Of a stretch of 40,771 bases of DNA, positions 1 through 7,882 are shown one piece after another. Each line of letters starts with the position of its first letter. Within the stretch, counting starts at the first letter, position 1. The stretch comes from an uncultured Bacteroidales bacterium. Its GTDB lineage: Bacteria > Bacteroidota > Bacteroidia > Bacteroidales > FEN-979. Below the pieces are notes generated by a model. That model was not told the origin of the DNA. It ran no database searches and was given only the letters and a program-made list of their open reading frames with translations. The stretch is taken from positions 1 to 40,771 of the forward strand of contig CAIMWF010000095.1 of assembly GCA_903845055.1 (NCBI GenBank), in the 5' to 3' direction. The position numbers were made by a program, and so were the translations under genes.

Positions 1-84
1 GAATCAATACGGAACGCTTCAGAAATGACACAGAATTTGTAAATAATTTCGTGCCGAGATTTATTAACCCTAAAATTCACAGCG

Positions 85-447
85 ATGAAAAAACTCATTG
101 GATTGCTCGCAATTGTATTTTTCACAACGGTTGCTTTTTCACAAACACAGGTAAAACAGGATACCAAAAAAGCTCCTGCAAAAACCGAGACCGCCAAGCC
201 GGCTGAAAAGCAGGCTGCAAAACCTGCAGACAAACCTGCAGACAAACCCGCTGCGAAAACCGCAGATAAACCCGCTGAAAAGTCTGCCGCCCCCACCAAG
301 AAGGATGGTACGCCCGACAAACGTTACAAGGAGAATAAAGATGCCGCGAAAACCGCAACTCCCGCCCCCGGACCCACGAAAAAGGACGGGACTCCCGACA
401 AGCGTTACAAGAGCAATAAGGATGCAGCAAAAAAAGACGGCAAATAA
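85..447 (+). CDS. Small secreted Lys/Ala/Pro-rich protein with duplicated KKDGTPDKRYK motif
   Basis: The 120-residue product begins with a clear signal peptide (about residues 1-19, ending AFS before Gln), so it is exported to the periplasm or beyond. Residues 28-68 are a low-complexity stretch of KPA/DKPA repeats. The C-terminal half holds two near-identical copies of a 19-residue unit, at 71-89 and 98-116, with the core TKKDGTPDKRYK followed by E/S-NKDAAK. The protein is strongly basic and probably unfolded. From memory, this KKDGTPDKRYKxNK motif recurs in small hypothetical proteins of Bacteroidota; no function is known to me. It stands alone, facing the large secreted protein across a shared hairpin terminator. 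The start is the only one that gives a signal peptide. Confidence 0.8.
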   Translation: MKKLIGLLAIVFFTTVAFSQTQVKQDTKKAPAKTETAKPAEKQAAKPADKPADKPAAKTADKPAEKSAAPTKKDGTPDKRYKENKDAAKTATPAPGPTKKDGTPDKRYKSNKDAAKKDGK

Positions 448-460
448 TATCCGGATCAAC

Positions 461-499
461 AAAAAAAAGAGGGCTCCCGGCGGGGGCCCTCTTTTTTTT
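461..499. terminator. Bidirectional Rho-independent terminator
   Basis: A GC-rich hairpin (arms 469-478 and 482-491, three-base loop) is flanked by A8 on the left and T8 on the right, so it can end transcription from both converging genes. Confidence 0.85.
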
Positions 500-523
500 C
501 GGTGCACTGACACCGGGTTGGTG

Positions 524-3500
524 TTAATCAACCACCACTTTACGGACAAAGGTCGATTCGCCCGTGGTGATCCTCAGCAGGTAGGTTCCCCTCGCCTGGT
601 CCGACAGGTCGAAAGAGTAGAGGTCTTTTCCTTTGCAAACCGCCGATTTGATCTCCTTACCGGTGACATCGGTTATGACAACTACCATTTCCACAACACG
701 GTGATCCATCGTGGTGATATTGAAGATTCCCTTGTTCGGGTTCGGGTAGACCACCAGGTTGCCCTCATGGATATCCCTGATCCCGACTGTACCATCCTGT
801 GAAACGGTAACATTCACCGGGGTTATTCCGGCAACCGTTACCGTAACAACCGCCTGGCGGGAGCTTTGAGCAACGTTTTGCAGGTAGTTGGCCGTTATCG
901 TACCGTTGCCGGTTCCCGAAGGAGTGACGGTGCACCAGGTGGAACCTGAAGTGACAGACCAGCCTGAATTGGAAGCAACGCTGAAACTGGTGGAACCGGC
1001 TGCAGCTGTAACGTTCTGGTTCTGCGGAGTAACCAGCAGGGTGGGTGTAACACCCGACTGGGTAACGGTGACCACGACGGGTCCGAGGCCGTTCACCAGG
1101 ACGGTAATATTTGCAATCCGTTGTGTGAGCGCCGTATTGTCGGTATAGTTGGCAACGATGGTGCCGTTACCGGTACCTGAAGCGGTTACGGTACACCATG
1201 GCTGGTCGGAGTTTGCCGACCAGGCCGAATTGGAGGTAACGGTGAAGTTCGTCGTTCCGGCAGGAGAGGTTACATTCTGGTTCGGGGGTGTTACAGCAAG
1301 CGTAGGAGTGATCCCGCTCTGGGTAACCATGACGACAACCGGCGTAATCCCTGCCACGGTCGTTGTGATGTTTGCAACACGCGTGCCTACACCGGTGTTC
1401 TGGGTATAGTTTGCAACAATGGTCCCGTTGCCGGTACCGTTGGGGGTTACCGTGCACCAGGTCTGGTCGCTGACAACCGTCCATGCGGTATTGGAAGTAA
1501 CGGTAAAATTCGTGGTCCCTGCCGGGGTTGTAACATTCTGGTTGGGAGGCGTTACCGACAATGTAAGAGGTGCTCCCGCCTGGGTTACGGTCACTACGAC
1601 CGGGGTAAGGCCGGTAACGGTTACCGTTATGTTGGCGATCCTCGAAGTTAACAGGATATTCTGCGCATAGGTAGCGGTAATGGTACCGTTTCCTGTGCCC
1701 GAAGGGGTCACCGTGCACCAGGGCTGGTCGCTGACAACCGTCCAGGAAGAATTTGACGTAACGCTAAACGGTGTTGTGCCTGCAGTTGCCGGGACATTCT
1801 GGTTGGGAGGCGTTACTGAAAGCGTGGGGGTTGCCCCGGCCTGGGTAACGGTTACTACAACCGGAGACAGACCGGCAACAGTGACCGTGACATTCGCAAC
1901 ACGCGTGGTGATCAGCAGGTTCTGGGTATAGGTGGCGGTGATGGTCCCGTTGCCGGTTCCCGAGGGCGTCACGGTGCACCAGGTCTGGTCGCTTACGACT
2001 GTCCATGATGCATTGGAAGTAACAGTAAAAGGTGTCGTCCCAGCAGGTGCGGTCACGTTCTGGTTAGGCGGTGTAACGGTAAGCGTCGGTGTCGCGCCGG
2101 CCTGGGTGACGGTAACCACTACCGGGGTGAGCCCGACAACCGTAACCGTCAGATTGGCAACGCGGGAGGTAACGAGCAGGTTTTGGGTATAGGTTGCCGT
2201 AATCGTTCCATTGCCTGAACCGGAGGGGGTAACCGTACACCAGGTCTGGTCGCTGGTAACGGTCCAGGCAGAGTTGGAAGTTACCGTGAAAGGTGTGGTT
2301 CCGGCAGGTGGCGTTACATTCTGGTTCGGAGGCGTAACGGTGAGCGTCGGGGTGGTTGTTCCGGCCTGGGTAACGGTTACAACAACAGGAGCAAGGCCGG
2401 CTACGGTAACGGTTACATTGGCAACGCGTGCTGCCGGAAGCCCGTTTGCCGTATAGGTGGCGGTAATGGTGCCATTGCCGGTTCCGGAGGGTGTTACGGT
2501 ACACCATGACTGGTTGCTTGTAACCGTCCATGCTGCATTCGATGTTACGGTGAATGGGGTTGTTCCGGCAGTAACCGGTACATTCTGGTTCGAGGGGGTT
2601 ACGGTAAGCGTCGGGCCTGTCGACGTTCCGGTGATCGAAACATTGTCCACGCCCCACCACCATCCGTAGGTGCCGGTATAATTCCATTTGAATTTAACCT
2701 GCGACTGGTTGGCAACACCTGCAATCACCTGGCTGAAGGTTGCGGGATTTGCAGTTGAAGCGGTCCACTGCTGGATCTGGGTCCAGGTTGTGCCTCCGTT
2801 GATACTGTAGGAAAGGGTGGCTGTTGATGGGCTGACATACCGGAAATAATGGCTGAATCCAAGGGTAACATTGGTGTAACCCGTCAGATCGAGCATGGGG
2901 GTGATCAGGTCGGCGTTTTCAGTGACTCCCGATCCATATGCATCGCTGTTCAGGTAAGCATAGTTGCCGGTAAGGACGGGGGCACCGGTAGCGGTGATGG
3001 TCCCGAACTGCCATACGTTGCCCGCCCCTACGTTGTCAACCTGCGACCAGCAGGATGGGATGGTGGTTGCGGAGAAGGTTTCACTGAAAGGAAGGGTAAA
3101 TACGCCGCACAGGGTGGTAAAGGTGAGATCGTTGCCATAGGAGGTGCCGGTGGCATTGGTGGCATAGGCGCGCACATGATAGGTTGTGTTTGAAGTCAGG
3201 CCGGTAATGGAGCTTGTAAAGGTTCCCGTTCCCGATCCGTCGGTCGTGTGGCTTCCTGCAATGGTGGGGTTGGCAGTCGTTGCCCAGCATACTCCGCGGG
3301 CGGTGACCGGGGATCCACCGTCGGTGGTGACGTTGCCGCCCGAAGCGGCCGTGGTCATCGTGATACCCGACACGGTGGTGGTAATGACCGCTGCCGTACA
3401 GGGGGCAAAAGTGACGTCGCTGCCGTTGGCCGACCCGTCGCTGTTAACGGCAACCAGGCGGTAGTGGTAAGTCGTGCCGGCAACAAGACCGCTCAACGGT

Positions 3501-5245
3501 GCATTGACGCTGACAACGGTGCTCCCCGATCCTGCTGAAACGGTGGCGGTGCTGTTTCCATAGGCGATGGTGGTACCCCATTCAAAGTGGTAGGTTGTTG
3601 CGAGCCCGTTTGGATTCACGGTTCCATTGAGGGTTGCCCCTGTACAGGTCACGGATGTCGGACTCAGGGTGACAACCGCCGGGGTATTTGCAAACTTGAA
3701 TTCGGCAATCCGGGTTTTCCAGTTGGAACCGGTGGCCGAATAATATTCCTGGGTGTACCAGTAGGTGGCTTTTGCGATGGGATCACAAACCAAGGCGCTG
3801 TAATCTCCCCAGCGGTTTGCACCCGTCTGGGAACCGGCTCCGTTAAATATTCCCCGTTCGGCAATGGTCATGGTATTCAGCGCATCATTCTTTTTCCTCC
3901 CGGTGTACCTGATCGACGGGAAAAGAGCGGAACCCGAAACGGAATAACCAAGCGCCATGTTTCCGCTGGAATCCATGGCAATACTTCCCATCCAGCGACT
4001 GTAACCATCGGCAAGCGAGTAGGTCGACTGCTGGTAGATGGACCAGGCGCCCGAGGTCTTTCTTAATTCATACCACCGGATCCCGGCCTGAGAGGTGGTT
4101 ACGTCAACCGTATGGTTGCATACCATTGCAGCATAACCCGCAAATGAACGGTATTGCAAACGGTACATCATGCGGTCGTTGATGACATCGAGGACCTGGG
4201 TGGTACTTTTCTGTGCGACGCCCGTCATGTTGGTCGTAAATGAGTTGACGGGAAGGGAGAGGAAATTTCCGAACGTCGAGTTGGCGGTTGTGTTCCAGTC
4301 AACATGAAACTCGTAAATGCCGAGATGGTCGTTGCTTGTGCCATCAAAGGCATATACGTAGTAATTGGGAGGATTTCCCGTGGGGAAAGGTCCGTCGCAA
4401 TCGGAAGGAAGCCATCCGAATGCTTCGTCTGTGGAGGGCTTTGTGAACATGATCATGGTCGCCGAAGGAGTCCCGGCCAGCATGAGGGTGCGGTTGTAGG
4501 CTACTGCACCGATCCCGGCATATGCGCCGGCGGTTGCTGTAAACATGTGCATCGACATGTAATAGGCATCGGGCCATATTCCGAATTTCGGATAGTCGGG
4601 CATGTTGGTAAAGGAATACTGGTAGCGGTACCAGCTTCCAGTCGGGTCACCGGTCTGGGAGATCGCGATCATCTGGTAAAATGGCCCTGCCGGGTAGTTA
4701 GGGAGGGAAAATTGTGTGAAGAGCCAGCGATCGGCCTGTTCATCATAAAGAACAACGGCGTCGCCGTCATTTGAATTGTTGGGCAGGCCGGTAAATACTG
4801 AACTGTTGGCCAGGGGGCCGATCAGCAGTGTTCCGGTTTTCGTGTAAATGGAATAATGACAGTTCACAACCTGGAAATAATGGTTCGGGCCGACATCTCC
4901 ATGTGTGTCGGGAGGAACATAACCTTCGGTATTGGAATTCCCGTCAAAGTTTACAATCGTTGTGTCGGTGGTCAGGATACCATCCGTGGTCTGAAGGTTC
5001 GGATCGGTCAACCCGCCGGGGGCTGCTGCTTTCGGACGCTGCCTGATGTTGAATTTATTCTTGACAATTCCATCCTTCCAGGATGTTTCGAAATGCGTCG
5101 GGAGATTCTTTACCATGTCTCTCAGTGGCGGTGAAATGTCGAAATAAACAGGTGACTGGACAATCGGCCCTGTGACGTTGTTCTGAGCGAAACTGAAGGC
5201 CGCGCAAAACAGCATCAATAACAAAACGAATGTGACTTTTTTCAT
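524..5245 (-). CDS. Large T9SS-secreted multidomain protein with seven BACON-type repeats
   Basis: 1573 residues. A signal peptide (about 1-20, ending SFAQ) leads into an N-terminal region of about 450 residues that looks like a beta-propeller or sialidase-like fold, rich in Trp/Tyr/Gly. Two fibronectin-III-like domains follow (about 520-615 and 616-711), then a choice-of-anchor-J/cleaved-adhesin-like domain (about 711-872, ending GWWWGVDNVSI). Seven tandem repeats of about 87 residues (about 876-1485) each contain PNQNVT, a TWCTV or SWCTV core and PVVVTVTQAG, as in BACON carbohydrate-binding-type domains. The last 80 residues (VYPNPNKGIF ... GTYLLRI) are a type A T9SS sorting domain. It is therefore expected to cross the outer membrane by the type IX system and be anchored on, or released from, the surface. 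A role in adhesion or glycan binding is inferred from the domains only. Confidence 0.85.
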   Translation of the reverse strand: MKKVTFVLLLMLFCAAFSFAQNNVTGPIVQSPVYFDISPPLRDMVKNLPTHFETSWKDGIVKNKFNIRQRPKAAAPGGLTDPNLQTTDGILTTDTTIVNFDGNSNTEGYVPPDTHGDVGPNHYFQVVNCHYSIYTKTGTLLIGPLANSSVFTGLPNNSNDGDAVVLYDEQADRWLFTQFSLPNYPAGPFYQMIAISQTGDPTGSWYRYQYSFTNMPDYPKFGIWPDAYYMSMHMFTATAGAYAGIGAVAYNRTLMLAGTPSATMIMFTKPSTDEAFGWLPSDCDGPFPTGNPPNYYVYAFDGTSNDHLGIYEFHVDWNTTANSTFGNFLSLPVNSFTTNMTGVAQKSTTQVLDVINDRMMYRLQYRSFAGYAAMVCNHTVDVTTSQAGIRWYELRKTSGAWSIYQQSTYSLADGYSRWMGSIAMDSSGNMALGYSVSGSALFPSIRYTGRKKNDALNTMTIAERGIFNGAGSQTGANRWGDYSALVCDPIAKATYWYTQEYYSATGSNWKTRIAEFKFANTPAVVTLSPTSVTCTGATLNGTVNPNGLATTYHFEWGTTIAYGNSTATVSAGSGSTVVSVNAPLSGLVAGTTYHYRLVAVNSDGSANGSDVTFAPCTAAVITTTVSGITMTTAASGGNVTTDGGSPVTARGVCWATTANPTIAGSHTTDGSGTGTFTSSITGLTSNTTYHVRAYATNATGTSYGNDLTFTTLCGVFTLPFSETFSATTIPSCWSQVDNVGAGNVWQFGTITATGAPVLTGNYAYLNSDAYGSGVTENADLITPMLDLTGYTNVTLGFSHYFRYVSPSTATLSYSINGGTTWTQIQQWTASTANPATFSQVIAGVANQSQVKFKWNYTGTYGWWWGVDNVSITGTSTGPTLTVTPSNQNVPVTAGTTPFTVTSNAAWTVTSNQSWCTVTPSGTGNGTITATYTANGLPAARVANVTVTVAGLAPVVVTVTQAGTTTPTLTVTPPNQNVTPPAGTTPFTVTSNSAWTVTSDQTWCTVTPSGSGNGTITATYTQNLLVTSRVANLTVTVVGLTPVVVTVTQAGATPTLTVTPPNQNVTAPAGTTPFTVTSNASWTVVSDQTWCTVTPSGTGNGTITATYTQNLLITTRVANVTVTVAGLSPVVVTVTQAGATPTLSVTPPNQNVPATAGTTPFSVTSNSSWTVVSDQPWCTVTPSGTGNGTITATYAQNILLTSRIANITVTVTGLTPVVVTVTQAGAPLTLSVTPPNQNVTTPAGTTNFTVTSNTAWTVVSDQTWCTVTPNGTGNGTIVANYTQNTGVGTRVANITTTVAGITPVVVMVTQSGITPTLAVTPPNQNVTSPAGTTNFTVTSNSAWSANSDQPWCTVTASGTGNGTIVANYTDNTALTQRIANITVLVNGLGPVVVTVTQSGVTPTLLVTPQNQNVTAAAGSTSFSVASNSGWSVTSGSTWCTVTPSGTGNGTITANYLQNVAQSSRQAVVTVTVAGITPVNVTVSQDGTVGIRDIHEGNLVVYPNPNKGIFNITTMDHRVVEMVVVITDVTGKEIKSAVCKGKDLYSFDLSDQARGTYLLRITTGESTFVRKVVVD
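795..2620 (-). repeat. Seven tandem 261-bp direct repeats encoding BACON-type domains
   Basis: The anchor AC(A/G)TTCTGGTT occurs at 1011, 1272, 1533, 1794, 2055, 2316 and 2580: five spacings of exactly 261 bases and one of 264. The copies differ at many synonymous positions, so the array is partly diversified. It remains a likely site for copy-number change by recombination and for misassembly. Confidence 0.9.
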
Positions 5246-5647
5246 AGGTTGATTTTGGTTAATGGTTTATTGAATTTGGCTAATGCTATATCATATGAAT
5301 GCACGATTTCAGGAAATTAACTGTAAACGGGTATGAAACAAAAATGATGTTATGGGAAAATGATAACATCCGGACTGTAAGCGCATCAATATCATCAAAA
5401 TTACAAAATTAGCAAGATTTCGACATCCTCCAAGCGGCGAAAGCAAAATAAAAATGGGCGGCACCTCGTGTTTAAGCCCCTGGAATACAGGCAATTTTCA
5501 AAAATTGATCACATGTCTGAAAAATGCTTTGCATTTTCAAGATGGCATCTTTGCAAAAAAGGTTGCCTGGCGCAGATGATTTGCACAAATTTTTCTATTG
5601 CGGAAATACTCCTGCGGCAAGCCTGCGCATATAAAGCATTAAAATGC
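5246..5647. other. Gene-free divergent intergenic region
   Basis: About 400 AT-rich bases between the divergent adhesin-like gene and the next plus-strand gene. I see no RNA gene or conserved ORF. It holds one good minus-strand -7 box and several short inverted words such as ATTTGCACAAAT near 5579. Confidence 0.5.
5404..5411 (-). promoter_or_regulatory. Candidate -7 box (TAATTTTG) for the BACON-repeat protein
   Basis: The plus-strand CAAAATTA reads TAATTTTG on the minus strand, matching the Bacteroidota TAnnTTTG element. It lies about 160 bases before the start codon, so the leader would be long. No -33 element is obvious. Confidence 0.4.
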
Positions 5648-5655
5648 TATTTTTG
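5648..5655 (+). promoter_or_regulatory. -7 box (TATTTTTG) of the 5677 gene
   Basis: A perfect TAnnTTTG match ends 21 bases before the ATG at 5677. An upstream in-frame ATG at 5644 overlaps the box and so would fall outside the transcript. The box therefore decides the start. Confidence 0.65.
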
Positions 5656-5676
5656 TATTTACAACCACCAACCGCC

Positions 5677-6363
5677 ATGTCCAACAACCTTTCCAGAACA
5701 AAATCGCTGATCCGTTCCATTATTGAGAAGGGCAGCATGAAGCAGGAGGTTTATCACACCACCTTCGATGCCTTCAACACCTTCAAGCAGGTATGTTCCG
5801 GGTTCGTGACCGCGAATAAACGGGCCTTTAAATCGGCAAAATATCCCCTGTTATTCGAATACAACGACAGGGGTGTTTTTGAATTTCAACTCAGGTTCGG
5901 GTCCGACATCCTGATCTTTTACATGCATTCGAATGTTTTTGAGATACCCCGCGATCAGGCGGTTATGAAGAGCAGCTACATCCATGAAGACAAGAGCCGC
6001 TCCTATTGCGGGATCATTCACATCTACAATTTCCTCTCCGATTCGTTCAGGTACAACCGCTCAAACGACATAGGCTATTGCATCGGCCGTGTATTTGTGA
6101 ATCGTGAAAATCATTATTTTACAGAAGGCAAACGTGAAATCGGGCTTTTGTACAACAACTTCCAGGGCAACATCCTGGACCAAAAGTCAATTGAGACCAT
6201 CCTGCATTCGGCCATCGAATACACCCTGAATTTCGACCTGCTGACGCCTCCCTACGAGAACATCAAGGAGGTTTCGGTTTCCGAAATACAGGCAACCCTT
6301 GATTCGATGACCCTGAGGACGGGCAAACGGCTTGGATTCCGGTTCCAGGCCGATACGGAATAA
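5677..6363 (+). CDS. Conserved hypothetical protein
   Basis: 228 residues without a signal peptide or membrane segment, so probably cytoplasmic. I do not recognise a named domain. The sequence is mixed alpha/beta with many aromatic residues (FEYNDRGVFEFQLRFGSD near the start; HIYNFLSDSFRYNRSNDIGYCIGRVF in two parts in the middle), consistent with a compact globular fold. Codon use matches its neighbours and a consensus -7 box sits 21 bases upstream, both supporting a real gene. The stop lies three bases from the stop of the converging NUDIX gene, with no terminator between. I recall similar hypothetical proteins in Bacteroidota but cannot assign a function. Confidence 0.75.
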   Translation: MSNNLSRTKSLIRSIIEKGSMKQEVYHTTFDAFNTFKQVCSGFVTANKRAFKSAKYPLLFEYNDRGVFEFQLRFGSDILIFYMHSNVFEIPRDQAVMKSSYIHEDKSRSYCGIIHIYNFLSDSFRYNRSNDIGYCIGRVFVNRENHYFTEGKREIGLLYNNFQGNILDQKSIETILHSAIEYTLNFDLLTPPYENIKEVSVSEIQATLDSMTLRTGKRLGFRFQADTE

Positions 6364-6366
6364 CCG

Positions 6367-7065
6367 TTAAAAAATAAGATCAAGAAGCAATTCCCTGATC
6401 GATGCATAGGTATGCGTGAGGATGCAGTGGATGGCGCCGGGTGCCGTCCACTTGGCAAGAAAGATCCCCTCGCTGGTTTGCGGCTTTAAAAGCTGTGAAC
6501 TGTCGGCCTCCATTTCATACCAGGTGGTCTGCTTCAGGACCCGCTTCTCTTTTGCAGTATAAATATGCCAGGTCGGGTTCAGGGCACCGGTAATGGTAAC
6601 CGAACGCAACCCGGTCTCCTCCATAACCTCGCGGACTGCCGCCCTTCGCGCCGCACCCTGGTCATGAATACCTGCAGCCGGGTCCCTGACATCTTTCTTA
6701 TCAATCTTTCCCTTGGGCAGGTCCCAGAAACCAAGCCTGTGGATAAAAAGATATTCTCCTTTTTCGTTTTTAACAAGTCCCCCGGCCGCCGGGACATATT
6801 TAAACAATTTGAAAAATTCATTAAAGGCAGGCGTCATCCCGGAAACCGGGCGGGGAGCCACCTCTTCATTCCCGTGCGGAAGTTCCGTGATCTCCGCCGG
6901 GCTCACAATGATAAACTTCCGGTACTTTTCATACCGTTCAAAATCGAGCCAGCTTTCCTCAAGTTGTCCGGGCGAATGATAGGTTATGATCAGGTCGGAG
7001 GGCAGATGCTGAAGCGGGGATTCTGAGACGAATTCTATGACGCGATCATTCAGGAATATTTTCAT
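6367..7065 (-). CDS. NUDIX hydrolase with N-terminal extension and split NUDIX box
   Basis: 232 residues. NUDIX enzymes cleave nucleoside diphosphates linked to another group, using metal held by the NUDIX box. Here the second half of the box is intact (REVMEETGL, residues 145-153). The usual first half, around LPKGKIDKKD (116-125), is displaced by about 12 extra residues, and the Glu normally eight positions before REV is Gly137. The first ~90 residues form an additional domain of unknown role. The substrate cannot be told. The gene is divergent from pyrE with its own consensus -7 box 18 bases upstream of the ATG, and ends three bases from the convergent hypothetical gene. Confidence 0.85.
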   Translation of the reverse strand: MKIFLNDRVIEFVSESPLQHLPSDLIITYHSPGQLEESWLDFERYEKYRKFIIVSPAEITELPHGNEEVAPRPVSGMTPAFNEFFKLFKYVPAAGGLVKNEKGEYLFIHRLGFWDLPKGKIDKKDVRDPAAGIHDQGAARRAAVREVMEETGLRSVTITGALNPTWHIYTAKEKRVLKQTTWYEMEADSSQLLKPQTSEGIFLAKWTAPGAIHCILTHTYASIRELLLDLIF

Positions 7066-7083
7066 TTCAAAAAATTAACCGGG

Positions 7084-7091
7084 CAAAATTA
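7084..7091 (-). promoter_or_regulatory. -7 box (TAATTTTG) of the NUDIX gene
   Basis: CAAAATTA on the plus strand is a perfect TAnnTTTG on the minus strand, ending 18 bases before the NUDIX start codon. Confidence 0.6.
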
Positions 7092-7137
7092 CGTTTTTTC
7101 CACATGCAGGCACTTTAAATCATATCCGGGATTTTGC

Positions 7138-7145
7138 TATCTTTG
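7138..7145 (+). promoter_or_regulatory. -7 box (TATCTTTG) of pyrE
   Basis: A perfect TAnnTTTG match followed by CACC, 26 bases before the pyrE ATG. The leader has no Shine-Dalgarno sequence, as is usual in this phylum. Confidence 0.7.
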
Positions 7146-7171
7146 CACCGGAATTTATCAAATTTTACCCT

Positions 7172-7801
7172 ATGATCTATAACAAAGACATTGCACTTCA
7201 AACAGCAGAATTACTATTAAAAATCAAGGCGGTCAAACTCAGCCCGAAAGATCTCTTCACCTGGGCCTCTGGAATCCAGTCGCCGATTTACTGCGACAAC
7301 AGGATCACCCTCTCCTACCCTGAGATCCGCACTTACATCCGCCAGAATTTCGTAAGGTCCATCCAGGAGAGCAACTTCGAACCCGAAGCCATTGCCGGTG
7401 TTGCCACCGGGGGGATTGCCCAGGGTGCGCTCATCGCGCAGGAACTCGGTCTTCCATTCGCCTATGTGCGTTCGGAGAAGAAAGAGCATGGCCTTTCCAA
7501 CCAGATTGAAGGGGAGGTTCGCCAGGGACAGCGGATCGTGGTGGTTGAAGACCTCATCTCAACCGGCGGATCCAGCCTGAATGCAGTCCAGGCCCTGCGC
7601 GCCGCCGGGTGCAACATTAAGGGAATGGTTGCCATTTTCAGTTACAACCTGCTGAAGGCCGAAAAAGCATTCAAGGATGCCGACTGTGCGTTGATCACCC
7701 TCACCGACTTTGACCACCTGTTGTTGAAAGCGCTGGAAGTAGGTTACATCGCGGAATCGGACATCAAGATTTTACAGGAGTTCAAAAATTCACTCCGCTA
7801 A
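7172..7801 (+). CDS. pyrE: Orotate phosphoribosyltransferase
   Basis: 209 residues, the normal family length. It catalyses orotate + PRPP to orotidine 5'-monophosphate + diphosphate, the fifth step of de novo pyrimidine synthesis, in the cytoplasm. The PRPP-binding loop is clear at residues 121-135 (RIVVVEDLISTGGSS). The catalytic-loop segment RSEKKEHGLSNQIEG (100-114) and the FTWASGIQSPIYCDNR substrate region (29-44) are also present. It is a single-gene unit with its own promoter and a strong terminator, not linked to other pyr genes here. Confidence 0.96.
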   Translation: MIYNKDIALQTAELLLKIKAVKLSPKDLFTWASGIQSPIYCDNRITLSYPEIRTYIRQNFVRSIQESNFEPEAIAGVATGGIAQGALIAQELGLPFAYVRSEKKEHGLSNQIEGEVRQGQRIVVVEDLISTGGSSLNAVQALRAAGCNIKGMVAIFSYNLLKAEKAFKDADCALITLTDFDHLLLKALEVGYIAESDIKILQEFKNSLR

Positions 7802-7830
7802 ATAGAGGAAGAGAGTTTTCTTTCGATCGC

Positions 7831-7867
7831 AAAAAAAAAGCTGCCCGTTGAGCAGCTTTTTTTTTTG
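7831..7867. terminator. Bidirectional terminator between pyrE and the beta-propeller gene
   Basis: Hairpin GCTGC (7840-7844) / GCAGC (7852-7856) with a seven-base loop, extended by A9 on the left and T10 on the right, lying between two converging genes. Confidence 0.85.
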
Positions 7868-7882
7868 TAACAACCTTATTGC

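Noticed and set aside
888-2669. A series of 70-86 residue open frames antisense to the BACON repeats
   Set aside because: They recur once per 261-base repeat and mirror the real coding strand; they lack starts with promoters and differ only as the repeat copies do.
5546-5553. CATCTTTG as a plus-strand promoter
   Set aside because: One mismatch to TAnnTTTG and more than 120 bases from the next start; the perfect box at 5648 explains that gene better.
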